DNA of 42,866 nt from Methanosphaera stadtmanae (GTDB taxonomy: Archaea; Methanobacteriota; Methanobacteria; Methanobacteriales; Methanobacteriaceae), in contig SUTR01000017.1 of the NCBI GenBank assembly GCA_015062825.1, positions 1-42,866 on the forward strand. The letters are read 5' to 3'. Position numbers and translations under genes: made by a program. Below are positions 17,809 through 28,400 of this stretch, piece by piece (the first letter of the stretch is position 1; each line of letters starts with the position of its first letter). Under the pieces are notes generated by a model, which saw nothing but the letters and a program-made list of their open reading frames with translations, did no database searches and was not told the DNA's origin.

Positions 17809-18840
17809 TTAATTAGAATTATATTTACCTATACTAATAATGTCACTAAGTATAGCTGATGCTGTTTCAATAGAACCTGCACCTATTCCTACTACTGTTA
17901 CATCTTCAGATAAATCTGTTTTAAGAGTTATTACATTTAATGTACCATTTACTGCAAATGGTGATCCTTTCTTAACAAGCATTGGTCCAACGGTTAATTT
18001 ACCATCTACTGCTTCTGCCACTAATTTTATAAGATATCCATCTTTAAGTGCAAGTTGTACTGCATTTGATGTTATCTTTGAAATACCTGTACGTTTTACA
18101 TCTTTAAGTGTTACATCCCATCCCATCAGACTGTTTGCTATTATTACAATTTTACATGCTGCATCCAATCCTTCAACATCCTGATATGGATTTGTTTCAG
18201 CAATTCCTAATTCCTGTGCTTCTTTGAGTGTTGGTTCATATTCTGAACCTTCATTTGCCATTCGTGATAGAATGTAATTTGTTGTACCGTTTAATATTCC
18301 TTGTACTGAATGTATATTGTTTCCTGCTAAGGATTCACGTGCAAGATTTATTACTGGCATTGTTCCCCCTACACTTGCTTCAAAACGGAATTTTACATTG
18401 TTTTTTCTTGCTGTTTCTATGAGTGTTTTGAAGTTTAATGCTAAGGGACCCTTATTTGAGGTTACTACATCTTTCTTATCATTCATAGCCTTTAGTATAT
18501 GGGATTGTGTTGGTTCACCATCTTCAATATTTGTTGGTGTAGCCTCTACTAAACAGTCATATTCAGCCTTATCAAGTACTTCAAGGCCATCTATTCCTTC
18601 TACACCATATTCTGGATAATCCTTTATTTTACCAGTTTCTTCTTTAGTATCTAATGCTTGTTGTAAGTCTAGTCCGTCTGGATTTATTGCTGCACCTGAT
18701 CTGTCGGATATTGCAGTAATCTCTAAGTCAAGGTTGTATTTTTCTATTAGTTCATCATGTTTCATCTGAATTACTTTTGCAACTCCTTGACCTACTGCAC
18801 CAAAACCGAGTAGACATAATCTCATCTTATTTGAATTCAT
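17809..18840 (-). CDS. hom: homoserine dehydrogenase
   Basis: Reduces aspartate semialdehyde to homoserine with NAD(P)H, the branch toward threonine and methionine. Seen: nucleotide-binding [13 protein letters not shown] (residues 12-24), the catalytic-region lysine in [11 protein letters not shown], and [12 protein letters not shown] followed by [14 protein letters not shown], all family hallmarks. Length of 343 is normal for the short form that lacks a C-terminal ACT domain. AGGAG lies 7 bases before the ATG. The upstream neighbour, 12 bases away, is a free-standing ACT-domain protein, which may supply the missing allosteric control; that is inference. Confidence 0.95.
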   Translation of the reverse strand: MNSNKMRLCLLGFGAVGQGVAKVIQMKHDELIEKYNLDLEITAISDRSGAAINPDGLDLQQALDTKEETGKIKDYPEYGVEGIDGLEVLDKAEYDCLVEATPTNIEDGEPTQSHILKAMNDKKDVVTSNKGPLALNFKTLIETARKNNVKFRFEASVGGTMPVINLARESLAGNNIHSVQGILNGTTNYILSRMANEGSEYEPTLKEAQELGIAETNPYQDVEGLDAACKIVIIANSLMGWDVTLKDVKRTGISKITSNAVQLALKDGYLIKLVAEAVDGKLTVGPMLVKKGSPFAVNGTLNVITLKTDLSEDVTVVGIGAGSIETASAILSDIISIGKYNSN

Positions 18841-18852
18841 TTAATTACTCCT

Positions 18853-19341
18853 TTAAATTTCTTTTATTAATATTAGATTATTATTATCAGAAATTTCTTG
18901 GATTTGACGTAGAGCTTCTAACTTTCTATGATTTCTTGTTTCTACAGTTAATTTACATACGGATTCCTGTAAATCATTTCCAATATTTAAATCTACACTT
19001 GCTATTTTAACATCTTTTAAGTCATCAATTGCATGTATTGTATCCATGATATTGCCTGTTGTAATATCACCGAGTACCAGGAATGTTTGTGTTTCTTTCT
19101 GCAAGACGTCATCTATCTGTACTATGTCAATAGCATTTTCTCTTATTATATCCATTCCTCTCTTGAGCACTTGACGTGATCCGTCAATTGTGAAATGTAC
19201 CGGTATTTTACCATCGGATGTTCTGTTGTCATGTTCATGGATAATTGTGGATACATTTGCACCTAATGAGGATAAAGGTTGTAATATGGTTAATAATTGA
19301 CCAGGAGTATCTGGTATTTCCACTAATAATTTTAATCTCAT
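18853..19341 (-). CDS. ACT-domain protein, probable amino-acid-responsive regulator
   Basis: A 162-residue protein with two ACT-like modules (about 1-75, opening LKLLVEIPDTPGQLLTILQP, and 78-162, with a second ligand-binding-type beta-alpha-beta pattern). ACT domains bind amino acids and alter the activity of partners. The gene overlaps gatC by ATGA (the ATG at 19339-19341 shares bases with the gatC stop) and ends 12 bases before hom, so the three form one unit. I chose this ATG over one at 19350 because of the overlap and the GGG tract 8-9 bases upstream. It probably senses threonine or another aspartate-family amino acid for homoserine dehydrogenase; no direct evidence here. Confidence 0.82.
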   Translation of the reverse strand: MRLKLLVEIPDTPGQLLTILQPLSSLGANVSTIIHEHDNRTSDGKIPVHFTIDGSRQVLKRGMDIIRENAIDIVQIDDVLQKETQTFLVLGDITTGNIMDTIHAIDDLKDVKIASVDLNIGNDLQESVCKLTVETRNHRKLEALRQIQEISDNNNLILIKEI

Positions 19342-19553
19342 TTTGTCCATTTCCCTTTTTCTGCTATTACACTACGTTGTTTATCAATATGAGCATTTCT
19401 TAATATTTTATCAGGAGTACTTTCTTCATTTTCATCAATTCTCATCCTGTTTAAGTTATCTACCAAGTATTGTGTTTCTTCTTGGTCAGGAATCTCTTCA
19501 AGTACTTTTGAAAACTTATTTAATATTTCTTCTGCTTCTTTTTCTATTTCCAT
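19338..19553 (-). CDS. gatC: Asp-tRNA(Asn)/Glu-tRNA(Gln) amidotransferase subunit C
   Basis: A 71-residue protein resembling archaeal GatC, the small subunit that stabilises GatA-GatB in tRNA-dependent amidation. In methanogens GatCAB chiefly makes Asn-tRNA(Asn). Seen: an N-terminal helix MEIEKEAEEILNKFSKVLEE, the middle LVDNLNRMRIDE, and a Pro/Asn-rich tail PDKILRNAHID...AEKGKW typical of GatC C-termini. The ATG at 19553 follows GGAG 9 bases upstream; a TTG at 19568 would add five residues with no such site. First gene of the gatC-ACT-hom unit, with TATA-like boxes at about 19606-19619 and 19581-19598. gatA and gatB are not in the window. Confidence 0.85.
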   Translation of the reverse strand: MEIEKEAEEILNKFSKVLEEIPDQEETQYLVDNLNRMRIDENEESTPDKILRNAHIDKQRSVIAEKGKWTK

Positions 19554-19647
19554 GTATAATAACTCCAATAATTTTTCATTATAATATTATATATTATTTA
19601 ACAATAGTATATTATATGTTTAATCTAATTTAAATAGATAATTGAAT

Positions 19648-19737
19648 GGGATGATTTTAAAAGTATAAACATATCATCCAACAGGATCATCAGTTATGAC
19701 TATTGTAATTGAGGGGTAGAATAAGCTTGGCCATGAG
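19648..19737. other. GC-richer island with alternative stems between asnB and gatC (possible small RNA)
   Basis: In a gap that is otherwise nearly all A and T, a stretch at 19708-19737 reads TTGAGGGGTAGAATAAGCTT then GGCCATGAG on the plus strand. Next to it, GGATGAT (about 19649-19655) can pair with ATCATCC (about 19673-19679), while GGAT inside another segment can pair with ATCC nearby, giving two mutually exclusive stems. It lies between the asnB terminator and the gatC promoter. The first part superficially recalls the 5' end of a tRNA but no anticodon or T arm follows. Nature unknown. Confidence 0.3.
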
Positions 19738-19776
19738 AAAAAAAATAGATTATTGAAGGTCTGTTGATAATCAACA
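19738..19776 (-). terminator. probable asnB terminator
   Basis: On the minus strand, eight bases after the asparagine synthetase stop, there is a palindrome TGTTGA-TTA-TCAACA (19762-19776), then a run of eight T (19745-19738). Oligo-T tracts suffice for archaeal termination; the hairpin may help. Confidence 0.5.
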
Positions 19777-19783
19777 CTACCCA

Positions 19784-21244
19784 TTATCTCTTATTGTTTT
19801 TTCTTGATTTTTCTATGAATTCCTTGAATTCCTGTTTTTTTGATAGTTTTTTCTTGATTATCTTATCTATACCAGTACCATATTGAGCAGCCTTTTTTGG
19901 CCGGTATGCCACTTCTTCTGGAACTCCCAATTCCAGTCCAACACTGCGCAGTATGTGTTTTCTTATTTTATCATCATCTGATTTTAACATATGCTTTATT
20001 GGCATCCTGGTTGCCACATCAACAACACCCTTATCTAGAAATGGTACTCTTAGCTCAAGTGAATTGTTCATTGTTGCCTTATCATCCCGTTCAAGATTTA
20101 CATGATACATATTGTTTAAGTCATGTGTTAATTCATCAAGCAATTGCTGAGGCTTATCAAATTTATTTTTATATCGATTGTATCCACAAAAGAGCTCATC
20201 AGCACCCTGTCCGGATAATATTACCTTATGACCATCTTCTGATGCAAGTCTGCTTGTCATATTAATTGTCATACCCACACCTATTTTCATAAGATTGTCA
20301 TCCTCTATTGCATCGGCCGTATCAAAAAAGTATTCTTCAACATCCCCCTGTGTAATAATCTTATATTTAAGTGGAATATCCAGATCTTGTGCTACTTTTC
20401 TGGCTGTTTGTAGATCTTGACTGTTTTCCACACCAATGGTATATGCTGTGAAATTGATATCTAATTTTTTTAACAGAACTGCAACCAATGTACTGTCTAC
20501 TCCTGCACTAAAAAGCAGTGCTACTTCTTCAAGTCCTTCAACCCTTTTTTTAACTGCATTAGTCAATGCATTTTTTAACTCCTGCTTTAATTGAGTATAT
20601 GACTTATCTGATTCACATCTTTGATAATCAGGATGTATCCGTTTTATCGTATCATTGATTATTGCATATCGTGGATTAAGATTTGATATGTTTTTACAAC
20701 CTATCCTTTTTAATGCCTTCTGTTCAGATGCAAATGCAAACTTTTCACCATCAAAACTATAATATAATGGTTTTACACCCATCCTATCACGTACAAGCAT
20801 ATAATTTTCATGATCATAGACACAGAAGGCATAATCCCCATCCAAGTATTTGATTGTATTTTGTACTGCCTCTTCAAGATTACCCTCATAGTAATATTCA
20901 ATCATCCTTATTATTATTTCACAGTCTGACTTTCCATCCAAAGCATCAAATCCATATTTATCCACCAGTTCTTTATAATTATATATCTCCGCATTGGAAA
21001 CCAATACCAGATTGTCAGATATTAATGGCTGTGTCTGATTGACCCCTACAATGGATAATAGATTATGTGCTAAGATTAATGATTCATCACCAAGATTATC
21101 ATCCAACAAGTTGACATCATCATTAAGATATAATTCATTCTGATAATATATGCCCTTAGCGTCATTTCCTCTATGTGAAAGTACATCCAACATACATTTA
21201 GCATCTGCTATTTCGTATCCTTTTAATCCTATGATAGAACACAT
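19784..21244 (-). CDS. asnB: asparagine synthase (glutamine-hydrolysing)
   Basis: Converts aspartate and ATP, with ammonia from glutamine, to asparagine. Seen: N-terminal Ntn amidotransferase domain whose nucleophile is Cys2 after the initiator Met (MCSIIGLKG), with LSHRGNDAKG, an AEIYNYKEL loop and DRMGVKPLYYS; then a synthetase domain (about 205-486) with the pyrophosphate loop LFSAGVDSTLVA and LSGQGADELFCGYNRY, and LELRVPFLDK. The start must be the ATG at 21244, because processing needs Cys at position 2; GGAAAG is 7 bases upstream, and an ATG at 21259 would bury it. The loop has SAGVDS rather than SGGxDS. A related family, archaeal AsnB-like synthetases acting on other acids, is a weaker alternative. 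Confidence 0.88.
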   Translation of the reverse strand: MCSIIGLKGYEIADAKCMLDVLSHRGNDAKGIYYQNELYLNDDVNLLDDNLGDESLILAHNLLSIVGVNQTQPLISDNLVLVSNAEIYNYKELVDKYGFDALDGKSDCEIIIRMIEYYYEGNLEEAVQNTIKYLDGDYAFCVYDHENYMLVRDRMGVKPLYYSFDGEKFAFASEQKALKRIGCKNISNLNPRYAIINDTIKRIHPDYQRCESDKSYTQLKQELKNALTNAVKKRVEGLEEVALLFSAGVDSTLVAVLLKKLDINFTAYTIGVENSQDLQTARKVAQDLDIPLKYKIITQGDVEEYFFDTADAIEDDNLMKIGVGMTINMTSRLASEDGHKVILSGQGADELFCGYNRYKNKFDKPQQLLDELTHDLNNMYHVNLERDDKATMNNSLELRVPFLDKGVVDVATRMPIKHMLKSDDDKIRKHILRSVGLELGVPEEVAYRPKKAAQYGTGIDKIIKKKLSKKQEFKEFIEKSRKNNKR

Positions 21245-21324
21245 TATAATTCTTTCCATGAAAATTTATTAAAAAAAATAAGATTTATAAAAAAATAAAG
21301 GAGTTGAAGTAATTCAAATCATTT

Positions 21325-21609
21325 TTACATGATGAACATTTGGTAATTCTGCAGTACAATCCATATTACCATCCATAATAAATAAAATGGTAATATTCCA
21401 TTGGATATCCATGATCCAAGAGCAATTTTTTCTCTTCCATATTTATTTTCAGCATGTTTACCTAAAGCATATACTATTATTAATGCTATGATTACTCCTA
21501 TAAATTCATTAGTTATACCAAATAATCCTTTTTGAAACCCAAAACATATGAATCCAGAGAGTACTCCTCCAACCATATGTTGTATTGACATTATTCCTAC
21601 TTCATCCAT
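21325..21609 (-). CDS. small membrane protein of unknown function
   Basis: A 94-residue protein with three hydrophobic segments (about residues 11-28, 31-49 and 68-88), separated by a charged loop GKHAENKYGREKIALG. It resembles small integral membrane proteins of Methanobacteriales that carry only domain-of-unknown-function labels, though I cannot name the family with certainty. An internal ATG (residue 7, preceded by TAGGA) could be the true start instead. It ends 80 bases before asnB on the same strand. Topology suggests the C-terminus near the membrane. No partner can be inferred. Confidence 0.65.
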   Translation of the reverse strand: MDEVGIMSIQHMVGGVLSGFICFGFQKGLFGITNEFIGVIIALIIVYALGKHAENKYGREKIALGSWISNGILPFYLLWMVIWIVLQNYQMFIM

Positions 21610-21848
21610 TTTATCAACTTTATGTTTTTTTCCCGTAAATTAATATTAATAATATATCTTATTGGTATCATTAATATATTTTGTTATCAAGTATGGTTAT
21701 AAAAATTTTTAATAGAAAAATAATATCCTAAAAAAAAATGTTATTTTAATTGGTTTGATGTTTAAAATGATAAATTTCAAAAAATATGTGAATAAAAATA
21801 AGTATTTGCATTTACAAATATTAGTATAATACACGCTGGTGAATGAAT

Positions 21849-24158
21849 ATGATAAATGATTTTAATAAAATGTTTGAATGTCTTTTAAAAACTCTTGAAG
21901 GTAAAGATGACTATTATTTTCTAGTAAATGATTCTAATAATGAAATACCTCAACATTATGATGAAAATTATGAAAGTGCATTTGATGCGGAGAAATTTAT
22001 TGAAAGCTATTTATCCAAGAAGATTTATATAGAAAACAATAACATGACCTATAACCTATTTGTAGTGCCGGATAAAAGTGTAGTCTTAAGAAACTACCTG
22101 CCATTTGATACTATAACACCTCGAAGAAATACAGATCAAATAAAGGACTATATTTATGATTTAAATGATATATTAACAGAAGAGGATTTCTTTAAAAATG
22201 ATACGCATATTAATTATATGGCAGCACTGAAGATTGTTCCTTTCATATTATCAAAAACAACCAGTAAATCACCAGCTGAAATACATGAACTTTTAATGAC
22301 AAAGTTAAAGATACGCTACTTCAATTATCCAGGTGACTTGTTTACAGATAAAAACTGGTCCTATCCCAAAGATGACCGATATGAAAAAAATGCCACATTA
22401 AGTGTGCAAAGAATAGATTTGACCGAAGATTTTGAAATAATTGATGGCAAAGAGATACCACCCGAATTTAGAAAGGTATCAAACAGTTTTAGTGAATATT
22501 ATAAGAATCCAAACAGCCTCACTGATAAGAAAGCACTGATTTTTAGAGATTCATCTACACAAAAATTACTATTTACATTCCTTGCATATTATAGGGAAGT
22601 ATTTCTATACTGGGATCAATGGTATTTCAATAAGAATTTAATAGACTGGTTTAAAGCAGATGATGTAATTGAAATAAGAACTGAACGCTTTCTTGACAAT
22701 CCATTATATCCAAATTACAACAATGATTTCATCTTAAGAAAAAAGTTAATGTATAACTTTGATATTTTTACATTACAGGATAATAAATTGACCGTCAGAT
22801 TATTTGCTAAGGATGTATACAACAAGTCAATAGATGCAGATGCAGATATCTATATAAACGATGATTTCATTAAGACTGCCACTTTCAAGGATGGATTTCT
22901 AGACTTTGAATATGACTTATCAGATTATCCTGATGATGAATATGTTATTAGATTCTCAGTAGAAAGTAATGAAATAAGAAAAACAGATATTGAACATCAA
23001 TTCCATTATTGTAAAGACTTCTTTAATGAAATTACCAAACTTAATCAAAGTCTTAAGGGACGAGATAACTATTATTTCCTGATAAATGATAAGGATAATG
23101 AACTAAGACAGCATTATGATAAAAATTATAAGTCAAGATATAATCTCAAGAATATGAAGAGATACCTTTCCTCAAAGAGAAAATTCTTTGATAATGAAAA
23201 TATTAGTTATGCACAGTTTATCATACCAGATAAGTCCGTTGTTCTAAGGGAATATCTTCCAATTGATACACATCCACCTAAAAGACATGTTAATGAATTG
23301 AAAAATTACATCTATGACTTAAATGACATATTGGATAGGAAGGATTATCTGATAAATGATACTAAAATATCATCCAAGTCTTCATTGAAGGTTGTATCAT
23401 ATATACTTCATAAAACCTTAAAGAACAAGTCACAGAAGGACATACATGATGAAATATCCAAGAGGACATATTTAAAGTCCTATATGAATAATGGTGATTT
23501 GTTTAATGATGATTCATGGTCATATGAAAAGAATGATGATTATCTAAACTATAAACATATAGAAGATGTAACTATCAACTTTAGAAATCCTGAAAGAATA
23601 ATTAAAATGGAGATACCTGAGAAGTTTAAAGAGTTTAATTCAGTCCAGTCAGAATACTATATAAATATAGACCCCTTATCCGATAAACATGCACTAATCA
23701 TTTGTGATAAAAGTATTTATCCATTAACCAATCCCTTAAAGACATACTTTGAAGAAATATTCTTCTATTATGATCATGGATACTTAAATAAGGATTTGAT
23801 TAATTATTATAATCCGGATGTGGTTATTGAAATAAAATCCGAAAAGACACTTGAAACTACAGTAACAACCCCAATATCCGAGGAAGGTAATGTCCTCATA
23901 CCTATTAAGGCATATATAAATGACATGAATGTGACTGATGATATGTTATCATTTAAATTAAACTGTAAGGATTTATGCAACTTACCTGTTAACACTACCT
24001 GTGAGGTATACCTGGATGATGAACATATCATTGATGGAAGAATATCTGATGGAAGCTTTAGTTTAGAGCATAAATTTAATAATCAAAGTCAGGAATTAAA
24101 AATAATTATCCGGCAAACAGGAAATACGAAATCAAAAATTATTACAAAAAAATTATGA
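21849..24158 (+). CDS. tandem AlgX/AlgJ-like SGNH acyltransferase-type protein
   Basis: A 769-residue protein made of two homologous halves (about 1-375 and 380-769), each an SGNH-like domain followed by a beta-sandwich. Each half opens with YYFLxND, has VxPDKSVVLRxYLP (the AlgX/AlgJ/DHHW-type region) and ends its domain with ADDVIEIRTER or PDVVIEIKSEK. In half one, Asp118-Thr-His120 and Ser235 (in FRDSS) match the Asp-x-His plus Ser triad of AlgX. In half two these read Asp504-Thr-Lys506 and Lys621, so the second site looks dead. Family members O-acetylate polysaccharides outside the cell; this one lacks a signal peptide and membrane segments. Start: ATG 21849 has GGTGA 6 bases upstream; ATG 21843 has it adjoining. 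Assignment is by motif only. Confidence 0.72.
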   Translation: MINDFNKMFECLLKTLEGKDDYYFLVNDSNNEIPQHYDENYESAFDAEKFIESYLSKKIYIENNNMTYNLFVVPDKSVVLRNYLPFDTITPRRNTDQIKDYIYDLNDILTEEDFFKNDTHINYMAALKIVPFILSKTTSKSPAEIHELLMTKLKIRYFNYPGDLFTDKNWSYPKDDRYEKNATLSVQRIDLTEDFEIIDGKEIPPEFRKVSNSFSEYYKNPNSLTDKKALIFRDSSTQKLLFTFLAYYREVFLYWDQWYFNKNLIDWFKADDVIEIRTERFLDNPLYPNYNNDFILRKKLMYNFDIFTLQDNKLTVRLFAKDVYNKSIDADADIYINDDFIKTATFKDGFLDFEYDLSDYPDDEYVIRFSVESNEIRKTDIEHQFHYCKDFFNEITKLNQSLKGRDNYYFLINDKDNELRQHYDKNYKSRYNLKNMKRYLSSKRKFFDNENISYAQFIIPDKSVVLREYLPIDTHPPKRHVNELKNYIYDLNDILDRKDYLINDTKISSKSSLKVVSYILHKTLKNKSQKDIHDEISKRTYLKSYMNNGDLFNDDSWSYEKNDDYLNYKHIEDVTINFRNPERIIKMEIPEKFKEFNSVQSEYYINIDPLSDKHALIICDKSIYPLTNPLKTYFEEIFFYYDHGYLNKDLINYYNPDVVIEIKSEKTLETTVTTPISEEGNVLIPIKAYINDMNVTDDMLSFKLNCKDLCNLPVNTTCEVYLDDEHIIDGRISDGSFSLEHKFNNQSQELKIIIRQTGNTKSKIITKKL

Positions 24159-24353
24159 TGATATTTACATCCAAAAAAATAGTAAAAACACTAAAAAAAT
24201 AGAGTTATACAATACTAAGTAAAATTCTCAAACGATTTAATAAAAGAAAGGGAGTGTGTGAAGAAATATGTTAAATAGGAGATCATAAAACATTATCCTA
24301 TCATCATATTCATTTAATTTCACCCACGTATTTAGCAAAATTACTGTGAAAAG
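24159..24353. other. short convergent gap, no gene seen
   Basis: 195 bases between two convergent genes, with T- and A-runs likely to terminate both. A GGGAGTGTG site precedes a six-codon frame (ATG at about 24269) that is too short to support. Confidence 0.4.
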
Positions 24354-25325
24354 CTATAAATATTTATTATAGAACTCTGTAATTTTGTCAAATGGTATGA
24401 CATCCAGATTATCATATAAATCAATATGTACTGCATCTGGAATGAGTAATAATTCCTTATTATCACCCTGAAGTTTTTCAAATTCATCTTTTGACATGTA
24501 ACAGGAATGTGCTTCTTCTCCATGAATAATTAATACTGCTGATTTGATTTCATCAGCATAATTGATTATTGGCTGATTTAAAAAGGACATATTTCCTATG
24601 ACATTCCAGCCATCATTACTATTTAAACTTCTAGGATGATATCCTCTTTCTGTTTTATAATATGTATGATAGTCTTTAACAAATTGAGGCACATCATCTG
24701 GAAGTGGATCAATTACACCACCAGCCCTAACATATTCACCATTCTTATAGTCTTCGGTTCTTTGCCTGTTTAAAGCAACTTTTGATTCATATCTGGCATC
24801 AGCATTATCTGCCTCATCAAAGTATCCTTTGGCATTCATTCTACTCATATTATACATTGTACCGGTTACTGTTGCTTTAATTCTGGTGTCTATACATGCA
24901 GCATTCAATGCCATTCCACCCCATCCGCATATTCCAAGAATTCCAATTCTTTCAGAATCAACCTTATCATTTGTAGACAAGTAATCTACTGCAGCCTGGA
25001 AATCTTCAGTGTTTATATCGGGAGATGCCATATAACGTGGTGTTCCTCCACTTTCACCAGTAAATGAGGGATCAAAAGCTATTGTTAAAAATCCTCTTTC
25101 TGCAAGAATCTGTGCATATAATCCAGAACTTTGTTCTTTAACAGCACCAAATGGTCCACTTATTGCAATAGCAGGTAATTTATCTTCAGATTCTTTTGGT
25201 TCAAATTTATCTGCAACAAGAGTTATGCCATAACGATTTGTGAATGTTATTTTTTCATGATTTACCTTCTCACTTTTTGGAAAAACCTTATCCCATTCTT
25301 CTGTAATTGTCAATTTTTCAGTCAT
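24354..25325 (-). CDS. alpha/beta hydrolase (dienelactone-hydrolase-like, cysteine nucleophile)
   Basis: A 323-residue cytosolic alpha/beta hydrolase. Seen: oxyanion-type segment ISGPFGAVKEQSS (about 54-66), the nucleophile elbow GICGWGG (about 129-135), where Cys replaces the usual Ser as in dienelactone hydrolases, an acid-region IHGEEAHSCYMSKDEF (about 270-285) and a catalytic His in DAVHIDLYD near residue 300. This motif set is typical of YcjY-like and X-Pro-dipeptidase-fold esterases, whose substrates are often unknown. GGAG lies about 9 bases before ATG. It sits between the AlgX-like gene and the giant glycosyltransferases, so an esterase or deacylase role in the same pathway is possible, but adjacency is the only hint. 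Confidence 0.82.
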   Translation of the reverse strand: MTEKLTITEEWDKVFPKSEKVNHEKITFTNRYGITLVADKFEPKESEDKLPAIAISGPFGAVKEQSSGLYAQILAERGFLTIAFDPSFTGESGGTPRYMASPDINTEDFQAAVDYLSTNDKVDSERIGILGICGWGGMALNAACIDTRIKATVTGTMYNMSRMNAKGYFDEADNADARYESKVALNRQRTEDYKNGEYVRAGGVIDPLPDDVPQFVKDYHTYYKTERGYHPRSLNSNDGWNVIGNMSFLNQPIINYADEIKSAVLIIHGEEAHSCYMSKDEFEKLQGDNKELLLIPDAVHIDLYDNLDVIPFDKITEFYNKYL

Positions 25326-25440
25326 GTTTATTCTCCATTTATTTAATGTTTATTAATTTCTATACAATAATATTAATAATTTTTTTTATAAATATGTGAA
25401 GTTTGTATTCACTAGATGATATCTCATTATCAGGACATTA

Positions 25441-28400
25441 TTATTTTAAATATTTTTTATATAGCCTAAGATAGTCTTCTCCCATTGATTGCGATGTTTT
25501 AAATGTTATGTCAGGTATTTGACTTGCTTTTTTCATGTATTCATCAGGATTTTCACTTATTCGTATGATTTCTTCATAGGCTTTCTGTGGATTTAAATCT
25601 ACAAAGAATCCTCCACCATTTGTTTCAACCCTTTCCTTTAATGCACCCAATCTAGTTGTCAGTACTGGTATTCCAGAGGCCCATCCTTCAGTTAGTGTAT
25701 GACAGTATGTTTCTGGCCATATGGATAGTATTGCAATAAAGTGTGGCTTTATGCTATGAACTATGTCTTCAAATTCACTTCTATCATAGAATCCATGATA
25801 TTCTCCAATATCCTCCAAGTCTTCAGAGCCCAATATACTCCCCATATAATGATATTCTAATCTATTATCTGTATCATATTCTTTTATGGCCTTTATCAAA
25901 TCATATCCTTTGCTGCTGTTTAGATGTCCCGGGAATACTATTCTTATTTTTTCATCAGATTTTATTGGACTTACATATTCTGTTGTATCAGGTGTCTTTA
26001 TATCTCTTCCATGTTCTATTATATTAAAGTCTCTTTCTATTAGTTTTGGATAATATTTTGTATAAATGTCATATGCTGATTGACATGTCGTGACATATGC
26101 ATCACAATTATCAAGTAATTTTTCTACATTATTACGCCATGCAGATATAATTGACTTTGCTATTGGTATATTAAGTCCTGCTGTTATTTGACATTGTCCC
26201 TGCCTATTGTTTTCTGGATTATATTCACTGCAGACTCCTGCACAGTAGTTTATGTTGTCATCCAATAGGTTGTGTGATGGACATACATAGTAGAAGTCAT
26301 GGAATGATAATATTACTGGTATGCCCAGACGTTTTGCAACTTCTGCCAAATCAAAAGATGAATAGATTAAATGTCTGATATGTACTATGTCAATGTTTAA
26401 TGTTACTAACATGTTGAAGCATATCATTTTCAGCTCTTCAATGCTTGTATTTAATGCAGAATAAATGTATTCTTTTGGCCATCTTCTGATTAGTTGAAGA
26501 TATTTTACAAATTCCTTATCGCCATCCTTATGTTCGGCTATGTTATTTCCAAGACTATTGTATTTATAGAGGGATATGTTTTGTCTTCCTGTTATTAAAA
26601 GATATGCATCCATTGTCTTATCAATATTCTTCATAAGCTCTATACTTGTATGTAATGTTCCACCAGATCCATCATGTATAGCATATAATATTCTTTTTCT
26701 GTTGTTTTTGGGATTTGTTGACTTTAAGGCATCATCTATTCTTATTCGAGTATTTTTAAAGTGACTTGAATCTACAAATTCATTAACCAATTGCTTATAT
26801 TCCGGATGTTTATTGGCTAGTATTACACGATTTTCTTTGATTAGCTTATCCTTTTGTTTGGAGAATGATGCACTTCTTTCATGATAGATGTATGTTGATG
26901 GATCTATTATATGATGATATCCTTTCTTGTTTAGTCTCATGCAGAAGTCATTTTCTTCTCCATATCCTTTGCCGAATATTTCATCAAAGAATCCTACATC
27001 ATATATTGCCTTTCTTTTAATATACATGCAGAATCCATTGGCTGTAGGTGTAAGGATAAATGAGTCATCTGATGCTTTTTCCACTATATTTGCCACGTCA
27101 TCAATTTTATCAGCTTCCACATCATTTATTCCTGCCTTTGGTACTGAGAATGCTCCTGCAGCATTTGATACTGGCGTTACACTTGCTATTGTTTCATGGG
27201 TGTATGCCTTGATTTTGAGCTTTTGAATCCATTTTGGTGTTACTATTGTATCACTATTTAAGAGCACCACGTCATTGCTTGTTAGTGTAAATGCCTTGTT
27301 CACATTCTTGACAAATCCCTGGTTGGTCTTGTTATGTACTACTGTTATGTTATCATGGTCTTCATATTTATCAAGAAGTGTTTTTATTCTTTCATCACTG
27401 CTGCAGTCATTTATCAGAAGCAATTCATAGTCTATTGTAGTGTTTTCAAGCACGCTTTCTATGCATTGTTTTGTCTGATTGTATGCATTGTATATTGGTA
27501 TTACTATTGAAACCTTATCCTTGAATGATTTGAGGATATTGTTTACTGTTTGTGTATCATATTTTAGATGATAGTATGAATCATAGGGTGTGTTGATTTT
27601 TCTTGTAAAGTATCCTGCATTTAAATGGTCATGTCTTTGGAAGTATACATTTTTCTCATAGAATACTGGTGATTCTTCTATTTTATAGTTGTTTTTCCAG
27701 CAGACATAGTTGAAGCTTAACTGATCACGATAGCTTCCATTTACTAGTTCTTCAAACCAGTCTTCCATGAGTTTTATAACCTGACTGTCATTGTGTTGTC
27801 TAAATAGAATTCCACTTGCTATCAGTCCATTATGACTTGGATATCCTTCTTTTTGATATCGTTTGACTTGTCTTATTATTGTATCTTCATTGTCTTTTTT
27901 GGATTTTATACATTCCTCTGCTTCATCATAGATACAGTCTCGTTTTTCATGTGTTATTGCAAGTATCCGTTTATCCTTTGAATAACGATTGACATAATCT
28001 GTTATATTACCGGTTATTTCAAAGTTTGTATCTATCCATAATGAATACTCATATTCTGATAGGTATTTATGTGGAAGAATCTTATACATACGTGCAGTTC
28101 TTACAGGATCATATTTGCTGTCCTTTATATGTTTTATCTGCCAGAAGTCTGACTTTAGATGTGGATTGTCTGTAAAGCAGATATAATCAAAGTCTTCATT
28201 TACATATGATGGAATTATTGGCTCATCATAGACTCCCGTTACTGCTGTATATACTACGCATTTATGTTTTGAAAAGTCTATATGTGACTTTTTATATTCT
28301 ATGAGTTCATCAAATCTTTTTATTGGATTTAATCTTTTGTCAGTTATGTCAAATACATTTTCAACACTTAGCTTTTTCTCATGTATCATGTCAATTTCCA

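Noticed and set aside
19708-19737. tRNA-like 5' half (GGGGTAG...GGCCATGAG)
   Set aside because: No anticodon arm, T arm or matching acceptor 3' strand follows on either strand, so it is not called as a tRNA.
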